64,000 nucleotides of DNA from Streptomyces sp. NBC_00459 (GTDB lineage: Bacteria; Actinomycetota; Actinomycetes; Streptomycetales; Streptomycetaceae). Location: assembly GCF_036013955.1 (NCBI RefSeq), contig NZ_CP107903.1, positions 6,882,001 to 6,946,000 on the forward strand, written 5' to 3'. The notes under the pieces are model-generated. The model had not been told where the DNA came from, did not search any database, and was given only the letters and a program-made list of their open reading frames with translations. The translations under genes were made by a program, and so were the position numbers. How positions within the stretch are numbered: the stretch's first letter is position 1; the number at the start of each line of letters is the position of its first letter. Shown piece by piece: positions 44,723-54,050 of the stretch.

Positions 44723-45283
44723 TCAGTCGAAGGCCGCCCACTCCTGCAGTGCCTTCTTGGTCGCGAAGTCGCCGACGTTCGTGTCGACCGGGTCGTCGGT
44801 GTACTGGTGGAAACGCCACGGCGCCTGGATTCGGGGCTCGCCGGCCGTCACGTAGTCGGCTATCCACAGTCCGTCGCCCGCGTAGGAGGTCGTGTCGACG
44901 TTCAGCCAGTAGTTCCTGTTGCAGTAGAGGACGACCCGGTTGTCCGGCCGCAGCTCCTTCAGCCTGCGGATGAAGGTGTCCTTCTCGGCGTTCGAGGCGT
45001 GGGTGCCGTCGCCCGTCGTCTCCCAGTCGACGGCGAGGATGTCGGCGCCCGCCCGGTCCGAGGCCTTGCTGAGGAAGTACTCGGCCTGGGCGGCGAGGTT
45101 GCCGGGCCAGAGGAAGTGGTAGAAGCCGACCACGCAGCCGGCGTCGCGGGCCCGCTCCGTCTGCGCCGCGAGCTTGGGATTGACGTACGAACGGCCCTCC
45201 GTCGCCTTGATGAAGACGAACGAGAGGCCGTCCGTGTCATAGGTGGAGGACTGGTACGCGCTCACGTCTATGCCGCGCAGCAT
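44723..45283 (-). CDS. GH25-like muramidase (lysozyme) domain protein
   Basis: 186 aa from the ATG at 45281-45283, with AGGGAG upstream. Starts MLRGIDVSAYQ (first active-site Asp), FIKATEGRSYVNP, GFYHFLWPGN, ILAVDWETTGDG (Asp and catalytic Glu) and WIADYVTAG, all GH25 hallmarks. There is no signal peptide or wall-binding domain, so it is either released by lysis, exported by another route or used inside. Last conserved-type gene before the accessory block. Confidence 0.88.
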   Translation of the reverse strand: MLRGIDVSAYQSSTYDTDGLSFVFIKATEGRSYVNPKLAAQTERARDAGCVVGFYHFLWPGNLAAQAEYFLSKASDRAGADILAVDWETTGDGTHASNAEKDTFIRRLKELRPDNRVVLYCNRNYWLNVDTTSYAGDGLWIADYVTAGEPRIQAPWRFHQYTDDPVDTNVGDFATKKALQEWAAFD

Positions 45284-45373
45284 GGGGTGCTCCCTGAAGT
45301 GCCGGTGGGGGGACAGGAGTTGCTGGCTCTCCACCTTTGCACAAGTGATTCCGCGGCACCGGTGATTGCCGGT

Positions 45374-48300
45374 TCAGCGCCCCAGGTGGACGACCCCGGC
45401 CCAGTGCGCCGGCGACGTCATGCTGTCTCCTTTCCGCCGCAGGGAGGCCTCGAAGCGGGCGACCCGTTCCTCGAAGGCACGGGCGAGTGGTTCCGGGAAT
45501 CGGGCGGGGGCGCGGCGGTCGGGGTCGCGCATCCAGCGCTGGGCGCGGCGCAGTGCCTCGGCGGGTTCGTGTCCGGTGTGCAGGTGGTAGTGGAAGACGG
45601 CCATCAGGAAACCGGTGGTGGCGTTGGTCAGCGGCCACAGCGAGGCGATGACCGCCCCGGCACGCGCCGCGAGGAAGGCCGAGGCGACGGTGAAGCCCTC
45701 GTCGGGACGGCTGAGACTGACGTTGCTCGCGCAGCAGGCCAGTGAGACGCAGACACCGCGCGGTGGGCGGTCGTCGACCGCGGTGCCGGCCAGATCGAGG
45801 GCGCTGATCTGGTCGATGCGCAGACCGCCGTCGGCGAGCTCGATCCGCGCCCGCCAGGACTCGGTCACATCCGCCACGAGGTGCGCCGCGATGTCCACCA
45901 CCGTGAACCGGTGTGCCGCGTCGGAGAGTTGGCGCAGCAGCCAGGGGCCGGTTGCCCGCGTCGCATCCGCTACGGTCGCCTCGGGATAGACCGCCTCGTG
46001 CAGGGTGCCGGTCGCCGCCCAGTCGGCCTGGCCGCCGGTGAGGCCGTTGACGAGCAGGGTGTCCTGGTCGGCCCGGACCCTGGGAAGCGCGGCGGCGGCG
46101 ATGAACTGACGAGCGCCGCACACCGTCGTCATCACCAGGCGGTCCACCGCCGGTGTGCCCCGGTCCAGCACTGCCGCCGCCCACGGGACGAAGGCGAGGT
46201 CGCCCACCGGGACCAGCACCACGCGGTGCCGCCCGTCGGCACGCCGCCCGCAACGGATCGTCAACCGGCTCAACAACGGAGACAGTTGACTGCTGCCCGC
46301 CCGCTCCGCCAGGTCCGCGAGCGCGATCCGCCAGGGTGCGACGGCGGCGTCCCGCTCCTTGTCGTCCGAGGCCGGCCGGGTGCGGACCCGCAGGGCCTCC
46401 ACATAGTGGGACAGCGCCTCGTCGTCACCGGGTGCGGCGGGCATGGCGACCCACTCGGCGTTCCCGTCCGGCGTGATCAGGACGGCGCCTCGCTCCAGCA
46501 TGTCCTTGGCGTCCGGCGGCGGGGAGGGCAGCAGATAGACGAGCGCGTGGGCGCCGACCGCCCGCAGAGCGGCGGCCACGGACGCCACGGTCGGAGTGTC
46601 CTCGGCACGGCCGTGGCGGTCGGCCTCCAGTACCCGGGCCACCCGCGCGGCGAGCTGGTCCGGGATGCTCAGGCCCCGGCCGGGGTCACCGGGCCGGTAG
46701 GGCTGGGTACCCGCCGCTGCCGGGGGCCGCCGATCCCAGCGGTCCGCGAGGTCGTGCTCGCCGAGGGCGCGCAGCCGGGCGGCCGTGTCGGGGCGCAGCC
46801 TGGTCCGCTCCACGATGGCGCGGCCGGTCTCCAGGGCCCGTACCACGTCGTCCCACGCCCGGTCGTACGCGGCCCAGCGCGCCGCCCGCCGCGCCAGCGC
46901 CCCGGCGTCGCGAGCGAGGATCAGGGCGTCGGCGGTGTCCTCCTGTCCCATGACCGTACGGGCGTACTCGCGCAGGCAGTCGAGGGCGATCAGCCGGGAC
47001 TGCGCGAAGTCGGCGTCGGGGTCGGGGCCGCCGGGGTCCGGCTGCGAGACCCGCGCGGCACGCACCTGCTCGAAGCGGGCGCGGGCCAGTTCGAGCAGCG
47101 GGGCCACACCGGGCGGCGCCGAACCGGCGGGCAGGGCGGCGTCGAACGCCTCCATGCGTGTCGTCCAGGCGTGGCTGAGGGCGCGCTTGCGCAGTCCCTC
47201 GGCGAGCCGCATCGGCCCTTCGATACGCAGTTCCCACAGCGGGCTCTGCCCGGCCTCCGCGGCGGCGGCCCGTAGTTCGGCGACAGTGGAGTCGTTGGCC
47301 GCGGCTCCGGCCAGACCGATGAGGCCGCGCAGGAGCCGCGCGAATCCGGCTTCGGGGTCGGCGTCCGGGCCGGACGAGGCCGCCGGCCCGGTGAGTGATC
47401 CGGCATGGGACAGCAGCCGTTGCCTCGCGTCCCCGCCGTCGCCGGAGACCAGCAGGAGCCAGTCGCGCAGCACCAGGACGTGCTGGTGGTCGGTGGCGTT
47501 GGGCCGGGCGCCGGCGCAGGCACGCTCCGCCCAGGGCAGCGCCTCGGTGGCGAGAGCGGCGCTGTCGCGGCCGGCCAGCTGACCGGCCAGTGCGAAGCAC
47601 TGGGCGGCGAGTTGGCAGGCGACCGCGGCCAGCACCTCGCCCATCCGGGCCTTCTCCAGCCGGTCCATGGTGCGCCGGACCGTCAGGAGGGCCGCGTCCA
47701 CGTGGTTGACGCCGGGGCTGAGCGGCGTACCGCAGTCCACGTCCTCACTGCCCGCCCGCTGGTGGAAGACGAGGTGGGACAGCGACTGGAGAAGGCGCAG
47801 GAGCACAGCGGCCGGTCCGGTCTGGAGGGTGTCCGACGTGTACCGGTTGAGCAGGACGAGTGCCTTGCGGACGTCGGCCATGGAGCCGGTGGTGTGGCCG
47901 CGCTGCAGGAGTGAGTGACTGAGGACGAGCAGCGCGTTGGCCACGCCGGGATGGTCGGGCGGTACGAGCGGCAGAGCCCGGGTCACGTCGTCGATGACAC
48001 CGGCGATGGCGTCGTCGGAGAAGGAGTAGCGCACGAGTACGCCGCGGGCCATGGCCCGGACCAGCAGGGCGCTGGGGTATTCGGAGTCGTGGGGCGGGAG
48101 CCCGGCCAGCGCGGTGTCGCACGCCCCGACGATGTCCGGGGCACGGGAGGCCTCCAGGAGACCGACGTTGACGGCGTGGGTGGCGCCCTCCGCGAAGAGC
48201 ACGGACTCGCGCAGCGCGGGCTCGTCACCCCGGTGCCGGACACCTTCGAGATAGTCCAGGACCGAGAGCAGGCCGGCCCTTCCCTCGGGCGTGTCCAGCC

Positions 48301-49201
48301 GGTGCTCCAGGTTCCACTTCAACTCGACGCGCGCTTCGAGCAGGCGCAGCGTCCGTGCGACGTCGGGGGCGACACCGGAATCCCCGCGGATCCGCCGCGC
48401 CTGTTCCAGAATCCCTTCGGCCCGTCCCGAGGCCATGCCCTCCTCGTCCCCGAGGAGCCGCTGAAGCTCGGTCAGTACGTCCATCACCGACAGCAGGGCC
48501 AGGTCCTGGTCGTCGGCCGGGGTCAGCCGCCGCATCTCGGCGAGGACACGCTGCCTGCGCAGCCGTAGCTTGCCCGCCAGCTTCCGGAGTGCGACGGAGC
48601 CGGGTGCGCTCTCCTCGGACAGGACCTCGGCCCGGAACTCGTGCGCCAGTTCCAGCAGATCGTCCAGCCGGACATGCACCTGGAACAGGAGGTGGAGGAC
48701 CTCCAGCGGCTCCGGCGAGGCACCCCCGGTGGATTCCGCCGGGTTCTGCGAGGCCGGGTCGGCGACCAGCGACTCGTACGCGTCCTCCAGCAGGTGCAGA
48801 GCCTCCAGGCACTCGGTGACACGGAGTGCGGGATTGCCCTCCGCACGCTCGCCCGTCAGGCCCCCGGAGTGGAAGAGCAGCAGGGCGAGGCTCGTCTGGC
48901 GCGTCACCCGGTCGTGGACCCGGGTCGCCGGGGTGGTGCGACGGAGCAGAGCCGCGGTCCGGCACCGCAGCCGGTGCAGCGGCGGGGCAAGCGGCTCGGC
49001 GCGCTCGTAGTGGTCCACCTCGGCGGCGACCAGGACGGCGAGGTCCGTCATCAGCTCCGCCATGCCTGGACCGTCGGGGCCGACGGCCCACGCCCGGGCG
49101 AGGATCTCCGTCAGGTACCAGGCGTCCTTCTCGTCGGCGACCGCTCCGCCCAGCGGAAGGCCGTCCGGGCCGGCGGGAGTGGCGGGCACGGATGCCGTCA
49201 T
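45374..49201 (-). CDS. Large helical-repeat protein with C-terminal CHAT peptidase domain
   Basis: 1275 aa from the ATG at 49199-49201, which overlaps the previous gene's stop (ATGA); a longer open frame to 50161 only shadows that gene. Residues 1 to about 900 are alpha-helical, TPR-like (DVLTELQRLLGDEEGMASGRAEGIL; PSALLVRAMARGVLVRYS). The last 350 form a CHAT caspase-like domain: VVLVPVGDLAFVPWAA, His1107 in DIAAHLVAD, Cys1156 in VSLACCAS, and FLAARAGAVIASLWPL. Family knowledge: CHAT proteins are cysteine proteases, often effectors of defence and cell-death systems. Last gene of the leftward accessory operon. Confidence 0.85.
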   Translation of the reverse strand: MTASVPATPAGPDGLPLGGAVADEKDAWYLTEILARAWAVGPDGPGMAELMTDLAVLVAAEVDHYERAEPLAPPLHRLRCRTAALLRRTTPATRVHDRVTRQTSLALLLFHSGGLTGERAEGNPALRVTECLEALHLLEDAYESLVADPASQNPAESTGGASPEPLEVLHLLFQVHVRLDDLLELAHEFRAEVLSEESAPGSVALRKLAGKLRLRRQRVLAEMRRLTPADDQDLALLSVMDVLTELQRLLGDEEGMASGRAEGILEQARRIRGDSGVAPDVARTLRLLEARVELKWNLEHRLDTPEGRAGLLSVLDYLEGVRHRGDEPALRESVLFAEGATHAVNVGLLEASRAPDIVGACDTALAGLPPHDSEYPSALLVRAMARGVLVRYSFSDDAIAGVIDDVTRALPLVPPDHPGVANALLVLSHSLLQRGHTTGSMADVRKALVLLNRYTSDTLQTGPAAVLLRLLQSLSHLVFHQRAGSEDVDCGTPLSPGVNHVDAALLTVRRTMDRLEKARMGEVLAAVACQLAAQCFALAGQLAGRDSAALATEALPWAERACAGARPNATDHQHVLVLRDWLLLVSGDGGDARQRLLSHAGSLTGPAASSGPDADPEAGFARLLRGLIGLAGAAANDSTVAELRAAAAEAGQSPLWELRIEGPMRLAEGLRKRALSHAWTTRMEAFDAALPAGSAPPGVAPLLELARARFEQVRAARVSQPDPGGPDPDADFAQSRLIALDCLREYARTVMGQEDTADALILARDAGALARRAARWAAYDRAWDDVVRALETGRAIVERTRLRPDTAARLRALGEHDLADRWDRRPPAAAGTQPYRPGDPGRGLSIPDQLAARVARVLEADRHGRAEDTPTVASVAAALRAVGAHALVYLLPSPPPDAKDMLERGAVLITPDGNAEWVAMPAAPGDDEALSHYVEALRVRTRPASDDKERDAAVAPWRIALADLAERAGSSQLSPLLSRLTIRCGRRADGRHRVVLVPVGDLAFVPWAAAVLDRGTPAVDRLVMTTVCGARQFIAAAALPRVRADQDTLLVNGLTGGQADWAATGTLHEAVYPEATVADATRATGPWLLRQLSDAAHRFTVVDIAAHLVADVTESWRARIELADGGLRIDQISALDLAGTAVDDRPPRGVCVSLACCASNVSLSRPDEGFTVASAFLAARAGAVIASLWPLTNATTGFLMAVFHYHLHTGHEPAEALRRAQRWMRDPDRRAPARFPEPLARAFEERVARFEASLRRKGDSMTSPAHWAGVVHLGR

Positions 49202-50319
49202 GGTGTCGCCCCACCGGTCGGGGCGGGCGAGGGGAGGGCGGGCACGGTGGCACCGGTGGCCGGGGAGGCGGCGGCCGGGAGCGGTGCGAGCGCGAAAGCC
49301 GTCGCGGGTCCGGGCTCCGGAGGCAGGGCGAACTGCGTGTGCGGCGCCTGGGACCCGCGGCGGCTGAGGTAACCGCTCAGCGTGGCACCCCGCTCGCGCT
49401 CCTCGGCGGGTGTGCCGGGGGCGGGCCAGCCGGCCACCCGGTAGATGTCGGCGCGGGCGGCGACCAGGACGGCCTCCACGCTGTCGCAGTACACGTCGAC
49501 GGCGGCGCACAGCCCCCGGAAGAGCAGCAGTGCGGCGAGGGCGGCTCCGGCGGCGGCGGTCGAGAAGGCGCCGAGCACTGGTGCTCCGGCGTCGTCCCGC
49601 CACACCGCCACGCCCAGGCCCGCCACCGCTACCGGGCAGGTCAGCGCCGCCCACAGCAGGTTCTGTCCGCGCGTGGTCAGTCGGTCGGAGTCGGCCCGGA
49701 GGCGACCGCTCAGCCGGTCGGGAAGCGCCAGGTCGATCAGTTCCCAGCACGCCGCGAGGTCCCAGCCGTGTCTCCCGGTCACCCGTTCGGTCATCGCGGC
49801 GAGGCTGTTGCCGATCCGGGTCGGCGCGATCAGCAGCCGCCTCGGGTAACGGCGCCGCCGTGCCCGCGCGCGGTCCAGCGTCAGCCGGGTCAGCTCGGGG
49901 TCGGGCAGGGCGGGAGCACCCGCGCCCGGGGCCACGGGGTCGGCTGCGAGCAACTGGTCGAACACGTGTCGGTGTCGCCGTACACGCCAGGCCGTCCAGT
50001 GCCGGAACACGGAGGTCACCGGCCACGAGGTGCCTGCGAGGAAGCGGATCACGGGAGCGGAGGCCGCCGCCACGACGAGAGTCGAGCCCACCGCCGCCGC
50101 GATCGCCAGCACTCCGTACACGCACAGGGTGACGACGTCGAAGCGGCTGCCCTGGCACCACAACCCCGCGCTGTCCGGCGCGTCCGCGCAGCCGCGCGCC
50201 GGCGGGAGCCAGGACCGCACCGCCAGACCGGCCACCGCCCAGAAGACAAGGGCGCCACCGCTGATCCGGGCGAGCCAGCCCTTGGCGCGACCCACCGCGT
50301 ACGTGCTCAGCAGCTCCAA
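49198..50319 (-). CDS. Four-helix membrane protein of the CHAT system
   Basis: 373 aa from a TTG at 50317-50319 with GGGTGGGGAAC upstream; a GTG at 50295 is an alternative. Two helix pairs: GGALVFWAVAGLAVRSWL and VVTLCVYGVLAIAAAVGSTL near the N-terminus, then LLWAALTCPVAVAGLGVAV and STAAAGAALAALLLFRGL. Between them lies a basic cytoplasmic part of about 130 residues (RRRRYPRRLLIAPTRIGNSL). Pro/Ala-rich tail. I recognise no family. ATGA-coupled to the CHAT gene, so it probably anchors or gates that protein at the membrane. Confidence 0.75.
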   Translation of the reverse strand: MELLSTYAVGRAKGWLARISGGALVFWAVAGLAVRSWLPPARGCADAPDSAGLWCQGSRFDVVTLCVYGVLAIAAAVGSTLVVAAASAPVIRFLAGTSWPVTSVFRHWTAWRVRRHRHVFDQLLAADPVAPGAGAPALPDPELTRLTLDRARARRRRYPRRLLIAPTRIGNSLAAMTERVTGRHGWDLAACWELIDLALPDRLSGRLRADSDRLTTRGQNLLWAALTCPVAVAGLGVAVWRDDAGAPVLGAFSTAAAGAALAALLLFRGLCAAVDVYCDSVEAVLVAARADIYRVAGWPAPGTPAEERERGATLSGYLSRRGSQAPHTQFALPPEPGPATAFALAPLPAAASPATGATVPALPSPAPTGGATP

Positions 50320-50351
50320 GCGTTCCCCACCCCTCTCGCCCGCCTGTTCCC

Positions 50352-50603
50352 TCAGGGCAGGCGGTACTCGAGCCGGAGGCCGGTGTGCACCGGGCACTCC
50401 TCGATTCCGCTGTCGGTCCAGTCGGCCGTACCGCTGTGGGCCTCCGCGCAGCCGGCCGCGTTCCTGCCCCGGCAGCGCCAGGCGTAACCGTGCTCCAGGG
50501 AAGGGCCCTCGGCCGGCGGGAAGGTCGAGGCGAGATCGGCGTGTGCGCCGTCGAGGTCGTCGTACCCCGGTTCGTCCCCGGGGCGCGTCGCGGAGTCGTT
50601 CAT
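50352..50603 (-). CDS. Small Cys-rich protein, first gene of the leftward operon
   Basis: 83 aa, ATG at 50601-50603 with AGGGA spaced 7 bases. Acidic first half (DEPGYDDLDGAHADL). The second half has WRCRGRNAAGCAEAH and EECPVHTGLRLEYR, three Cys and a His that could form a zinc knuckle. Not recognised. Lies 32 bases before the membrane protein gene, hence the same transcript. May be an adaptor or sensor for the system. Confidence 0.65.
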   Translation of the reverse strand: MNDSATRPGDEPGYDDLDGAHADLASTFPPAEGPSLEHGYAWRCRGRNAAGCAEAHSGTADWTDSGIEECPVHTGLRLEYRLP

Positions 50604-50838
50604 GGTCGTCCCTGGTCGTCTGTGGCCGTCGGTCCATGACGGCGGCGGGGGCTGCGCGGCTCACCGGGAACCGCCCGGCCGGCGCGGGCCGGCGGGGCCC
50701 CGGCGGAGTCCATCATGACCTACGGTTTCCACCGAGGCATCCCAAATCCCTTCACTAGTAACGATCTTGACGATCCGTCCGATATTGTGTGCGCCTCGCG
50801 TACCGCACCTGTGCGCGGCGGGACATCCGGGGGGATGC
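50604..50838. promoter_or_regulatory. Divergent promoter region of the CHAT/AAA system
   Basis: 235 bases between the two head-to-head operons; its centre (about 50740-50800) is AT-richer than the flanks, with CACTAGTAACGATCTTGACG. A TTGACG at 50767-50772 has no good -10 at 16-19 bases. Both operons must start here, which suggests joint control. Confidence 0.45.
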
Positions 50839-52149
50839 ATGAGTTCGTCGGTGTTCATCGACTGGAAGCAACTCGCGGCGGAGGAGCGCGACCGGTGTCT
50901 GCGCCTCCAGCAGGACTTCGTCGAGACGCGCGCGTACGCCCGCAGACTGGCCCGCCGTTGCGCCGCGACCCAGGCGGTCACCGGAGCCCGTATCGGCGTA
51001 CCGCTGGTCGTCACACCGGGTATCGAGGAGGGTTCCGGCGCGCTGGCCGAGCAACTGGGCGCGTTGCGCGCGCGGCTGACCGAGGTGGAGGAGCAACTGG
51101 ACTCCGCCGCACGGGGGTTCGCCCGCGAGCGGGCTGCGGCCCGCCCCGCGCGACAGGCGGCGGCGCCCCCGGCCCGCCCGAGTTCCACGGCTGCGGGGGA
51201 ACTCGCCGCGTGGCGCGAGCGGGAGAACGCGCGCCGGCGGGCCGAGGCCGAGGCGGCAGCCGAGCGGGCCCGAGCCGAGACGGCCGAACGCGCGGCGGCG
51301 ACCACGCTCGCCCGCGCCGCCGAACTGGCCGAGGCGCTGCCCGGCCGTGCCGAGGAGGTGCACGGCGCGGCCCGCGCGGTACTGGCCGGCGCACCCGGTG
51401 CCGAGGACGCCTTCGCGCGGCTCGCCACGGCGGGCCGGGAGGCGGAGCGCGCCGCACGCGCCCGGGAGGAGGCCACGATGCTGCGCGAGCGGCTCGCGCT
51501 GGTGACCGCGCAGGTCTCCGCCGCCCGACACCCCAAGGCCGCCGGCTACGCGGACACGCTGCGGGCCCGCGAGGCCGAGTGCGAGGACGACGCCGCGCGG
51601 CTGGGCGACCTGCTGCGGCTCGCGCAGGAGGTGCTCGGCAGGCTCACCGCCGCCGAGAGCCGCGCCGAGCTGATCGCGGCGGTGCACGCGGCGATGAACG
51701 AGGTGTGGTCCGTCACCGACGAGACCGGCCCCATGACCGCGGAGCACCACGAAAGCGCGGCGGGGCACCCCGACAACGCGCTCTTCGTCCCCCTCCCCGG
51801 CACGTTCCCGCACCACGCCGTCCGCTTCGACCTGGACGACGCGGACCTGCTGACCGCGGAGATCGTCCGGACGCACGACGGAGACCCGGCGGCGGACCGG
51901 GCGGCTCAGGAGCACATGTGCGCGGACATGGACGAGCTGACCGCGCGGCTCGCCGCCCGTGGCTTCGCGAGCACCTGGCGGGAGCAGGCCCCGGCGGGAG
52001 CGTTCGCCGCCGAGACCGTCGCCCGCTCGGAAAGCGGCGCGGAGGCGGCGGGACGCGCGGAGGCCGAGGCCGCCGCGATCAGCCGGGCCCGGGCGGCGGC
52101 CCGGCAGACGGCGACGCAGCGCAGGGACCCGGCGCGAGGTGACGGATGA
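50839..52149 (+). CDS. Long coiled-coil protein, first gene of the rightward operon
   Basis: 436 aa, ATG at 50839 after CCGGGGGGA. The first 50 residues are a short helical segment (VFIDWKQLAAEERDRCLRL). Heptad-rich coiled coil runs over about residues 70-300 (ENARRRAEAEAAAERARAE). A compact region follows around 305-400 (ALFVPLPGTFPHHAVRFDLD), and an Ala/Arg tail ends it. No known family. ATGA-coupled to the AAA+ gene, so it may be its adaptor or a scaffold analogous to the middle-domain coils that ClpB-type ATPases carry and this one lacks. Confidence 0.75.
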   Translation: MSSSVFIDWKQLAAEERDRCLRLQQDFVETRAYARRLARRCAATQAVTGARIGVPLVVTPGIEEGSGALAEQLGALRARLTEVEEQLDSAARGFARERAAARPARQAAAPPARPSSTAAGELAAWRERENARRRAEAEAAAERARAETAERAAATTLARAAELAEALPGRAEEVHGAARAVLAGAPGAEDAFARLATAGREAERAARAREEATMLRERLALVTAQVSAARHPKAAGYADTLRAREAECEDDAARLGDLLRLAQEVLGRLTAAESRAELIAAVHAAMNEVWSVTDETGPMTAEHHESAAGHPDNALFVPLPGTFPHHAVRFDLDDADLLTAEIVRTHDGDPAADRAAQEHMCADMDELTARLAARGFASTWREQAPAGAFAAETVARSESGAEAAGRAEAEAAAISRARAAARQTATQRRDPARGDG

Positions 52150-54050
52150 GCACTCCCCCCGACGCACGGACGGCCCTGCCCGAGGCATGGATGCGCGAGG
52201 TGGACCTCTCGCTGTCCCTCGCACCGCATCTGCTGCTCACCGGCAATGTCCGTGACTTCCATCAACTGCCGACGCCCGACGGCCGCGTACGGCTGCTGAC
52301 CGTGCAGGAGGTGCTGTGGGAGGTGTGCGGCGCACGGCAGTACGGCGCGATGCTGGCCCTCGACCCGTTGCGCGGCCTGGAGCGGGTGGACGACCCGGAG
52401 GAGCCGCGCACCCCCGCCCTGCGGACCGCGGACGAGAGGGTCGCGGACCTGCTCCGGACGTACGAGGACGCGGAGTTCGACTCGGTCCAGCTGCGCGCAC
52501 TCCTGGTGGCCCTGCACGATCTGTTCAGCGGGGCGGACGGACTGACCGTGCCGGTCGCCCTGGTGGTCCCCTACGCCGCCCACGCCCTGCCTGGCGACAC
52601 CGTGATGCGCGCCGACCGCATGCTGTTCACCGCGATCGAGGCACTGGGCCACACCGCCCCCACGATCCCGATGCAGGGCCGTCCGGGGCAGGGGACGTTC
52701 GGGCTCACGCTGATCTGGGTGTGCGAGCAGCAGGACCAACTGCCCCCGGCCTTCCCGGTGGCCAGCGACTCGGTTCGGGTGATCCGGCTGCTGCGCCCGA
52801 ACCTCGACCGCCGTACCCAGCTCGCGGCCCGCTTCGTCGGGCGCGTGTTCAACACCGAGGCGCGGGAGGAGGAACTGAAGTCGGTCGCGGGTGCCACCGA
52901 CGGGATGACCGCGCGTCAGCTGCGTACGACCGTCCTGACCGCCGCCACGCTGCCACCGGGACCCACCGTCTTCTCCGACGCGGCCCGGCTGGTGCGGGTG
53001 GGCATCACCGACGACCCCTGGGCGGGCGACACCGTGCGCCGCCAACTCGCCGGTGCCGACGCCTACTTGTCGCAACGGGTGCTGGGCCAGCCGACGGCGG
53101 TGCGCAAGACCGTGGACGTACTCACCCGAGCCGCGGTCGGACTGACCGGTGCGCAGTCCTCGGCGGCCCGCAACCGCCCGCGCGGTGTCCTCTTCCTCGC
53201 GGGGCCCACAGGTGTCGGCAAGACGGAACTGGCCCGGGCGGTCACCACGCTGCTCCTCGGCGAGGAGGCACAACCGGTGCGCTTCGACATGTCGGAGTTC
53301 CGCGTGGACGAGAGCCGCCAACGCCTCATCGGCGCCCCGCCCGGCTACGTCGGGTACGACTCCGGCGGCGAACTCACCAACGCGGTACGGGCGCAGCCCG
53401 CCTGTGTGCTGCTCTTCGACGAGATCGAGAAGGCCCACGAACGCATCCTCGACCTGTTCCTCCAGATCCTGGACGACGGCCGGCTCACCGACAGCCGGGG
53501 CAGCACGGTGTACTTCTCCGAGTGCTTCATCATCTTCACCTCCAACCTCGGCACCCAGCCCACGAAGCAGGAGAACGGGAACGACCCGGACGCGGCCGTT
53601 GGCCTGGCCGAGGACCTGCTCAAACAGTTCACCGAGGACCCGGCGGGCTACTTCGGTCACTTCCGGGCCGCGTACGAGGACTTCTTCGACCGCAAGATCG
53701 GCCGTCCGGAACTGCGCAACCGGCTCGGCGACAACTACGTCACCCTCGGGTTCATCGAGGAGAAGGCCGCCGGCCAGGTCCTGGACCGCTCGCTCGACTC
53801 GGTGGTGGCACGGGTCCGGTCGGTTCACAAGACCGAACTGGTCATCAGCGAGGACGCGCGCGACGACCTGATGGACGCTGCCATGGCCAATCTCGGCCTC
53901 GGGGCCCGGGGCATCCTCAACATCGTGGAGAGCGCGGTGGTCAACCCGCTCAGCCGGGAGCTGTTCCGGACACCGAGGGGTGAGGGCACCCGGATCACCC
54001 TGTCGAACCTCCTCCAGGAGAACGACGGTTGGAGACCGGTATGGGACTGA
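52146..54050 (+). CDS. ClpA/ClpB-type AAA+ ATPase with unusual N-terminal domain
   Basis: 634 aa, ATG at 52146 overlapping the previous stop. Residues 1 to about 310 form a domain beginning LAPHLLLTGNVRDFHQLP, without a P-loop; it looks like an inactive ATPase-type half but I cannot place it. Residues 320-634 are one ClpB D2-like module: Walker A GPTGVGKT (353-360), pore loop GYVG (Tyr401), Walker B LLFDEIEKAH (Asp425, Glu426), sensor 1 FTSNLG, Arg finger region ELRNRLGD, and sensor 2 GARGIL. It has the parts of a protein-threading unfoldase. Coupled on both sides inside the rightward operon. Confidence 0.87.
   Translation: MSTPPDARTALPEAWMREVDLSLSLAPHLLLTGNVRDFHQLPTPDGRVRLLTVQEVLWEVCGARQYGAMLALDPLRGLERVDDPEEPRTPALRTADERVADLLRTYEDAEFDSVQLRALLVALHDLFSGADGLTVPVALVVPYAAHALPGDTVMRADRMLFTAIEALGHTAPTIPMQGRPGQGTFGLTLIWVCEQQDQLPPAFPVASDSVRVIRLLRPNLDRRTQLAARFVGRVFNTEAREEELKSVAGATDGMTARQLRTTVLTAATLPPGPTVFSDAARLVRVGITDDPWAGDTVRRQLAGADAYLSQRVLGQPTAVRKTVDVLTRAAVGLTGAQSSAARNRPRGVLFLAGPTGVGKTELARAVTTLLLGEEAQPVRFDMSEFRVDESRQRLIGAPPGYVGYDSGGELTNAVRAQPACVLLFDEIEKAHERILDLFLQILDDGRLTDSRGSTVYFSECFIIFTSNLGTQPTKQENGNDPDAAVGLAEDLLKQFTEDPAGYFGHFRAAYEDFFDRKIGRPELRNRLGDNYVTLGFIEEKAAGQVLDRSLDSVVARVRSVHKTELVISEDARDDLMDAAMANLGLGARGILNIVESAVVNPLSRELFRTPRGEGTRITLSNLLQENDGWRPVWD

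Noticed and set aside
49202..50161. An open frame that would extend the CHAT protein by 320 residues
   Set aside because: It runs antiparallel in frame through the membrane-protein gene, which has clear helices and an ATGA junction; the extension is Arg/Gly/Pro-rich as expected of a GC-rich shadow.
50767..50772. TTGACG as the promoter of the rightward accessory operon
   Set aside because: The bases 16-19 downstream are GC-rich with no -10 match; kept only as part of a promoter region.
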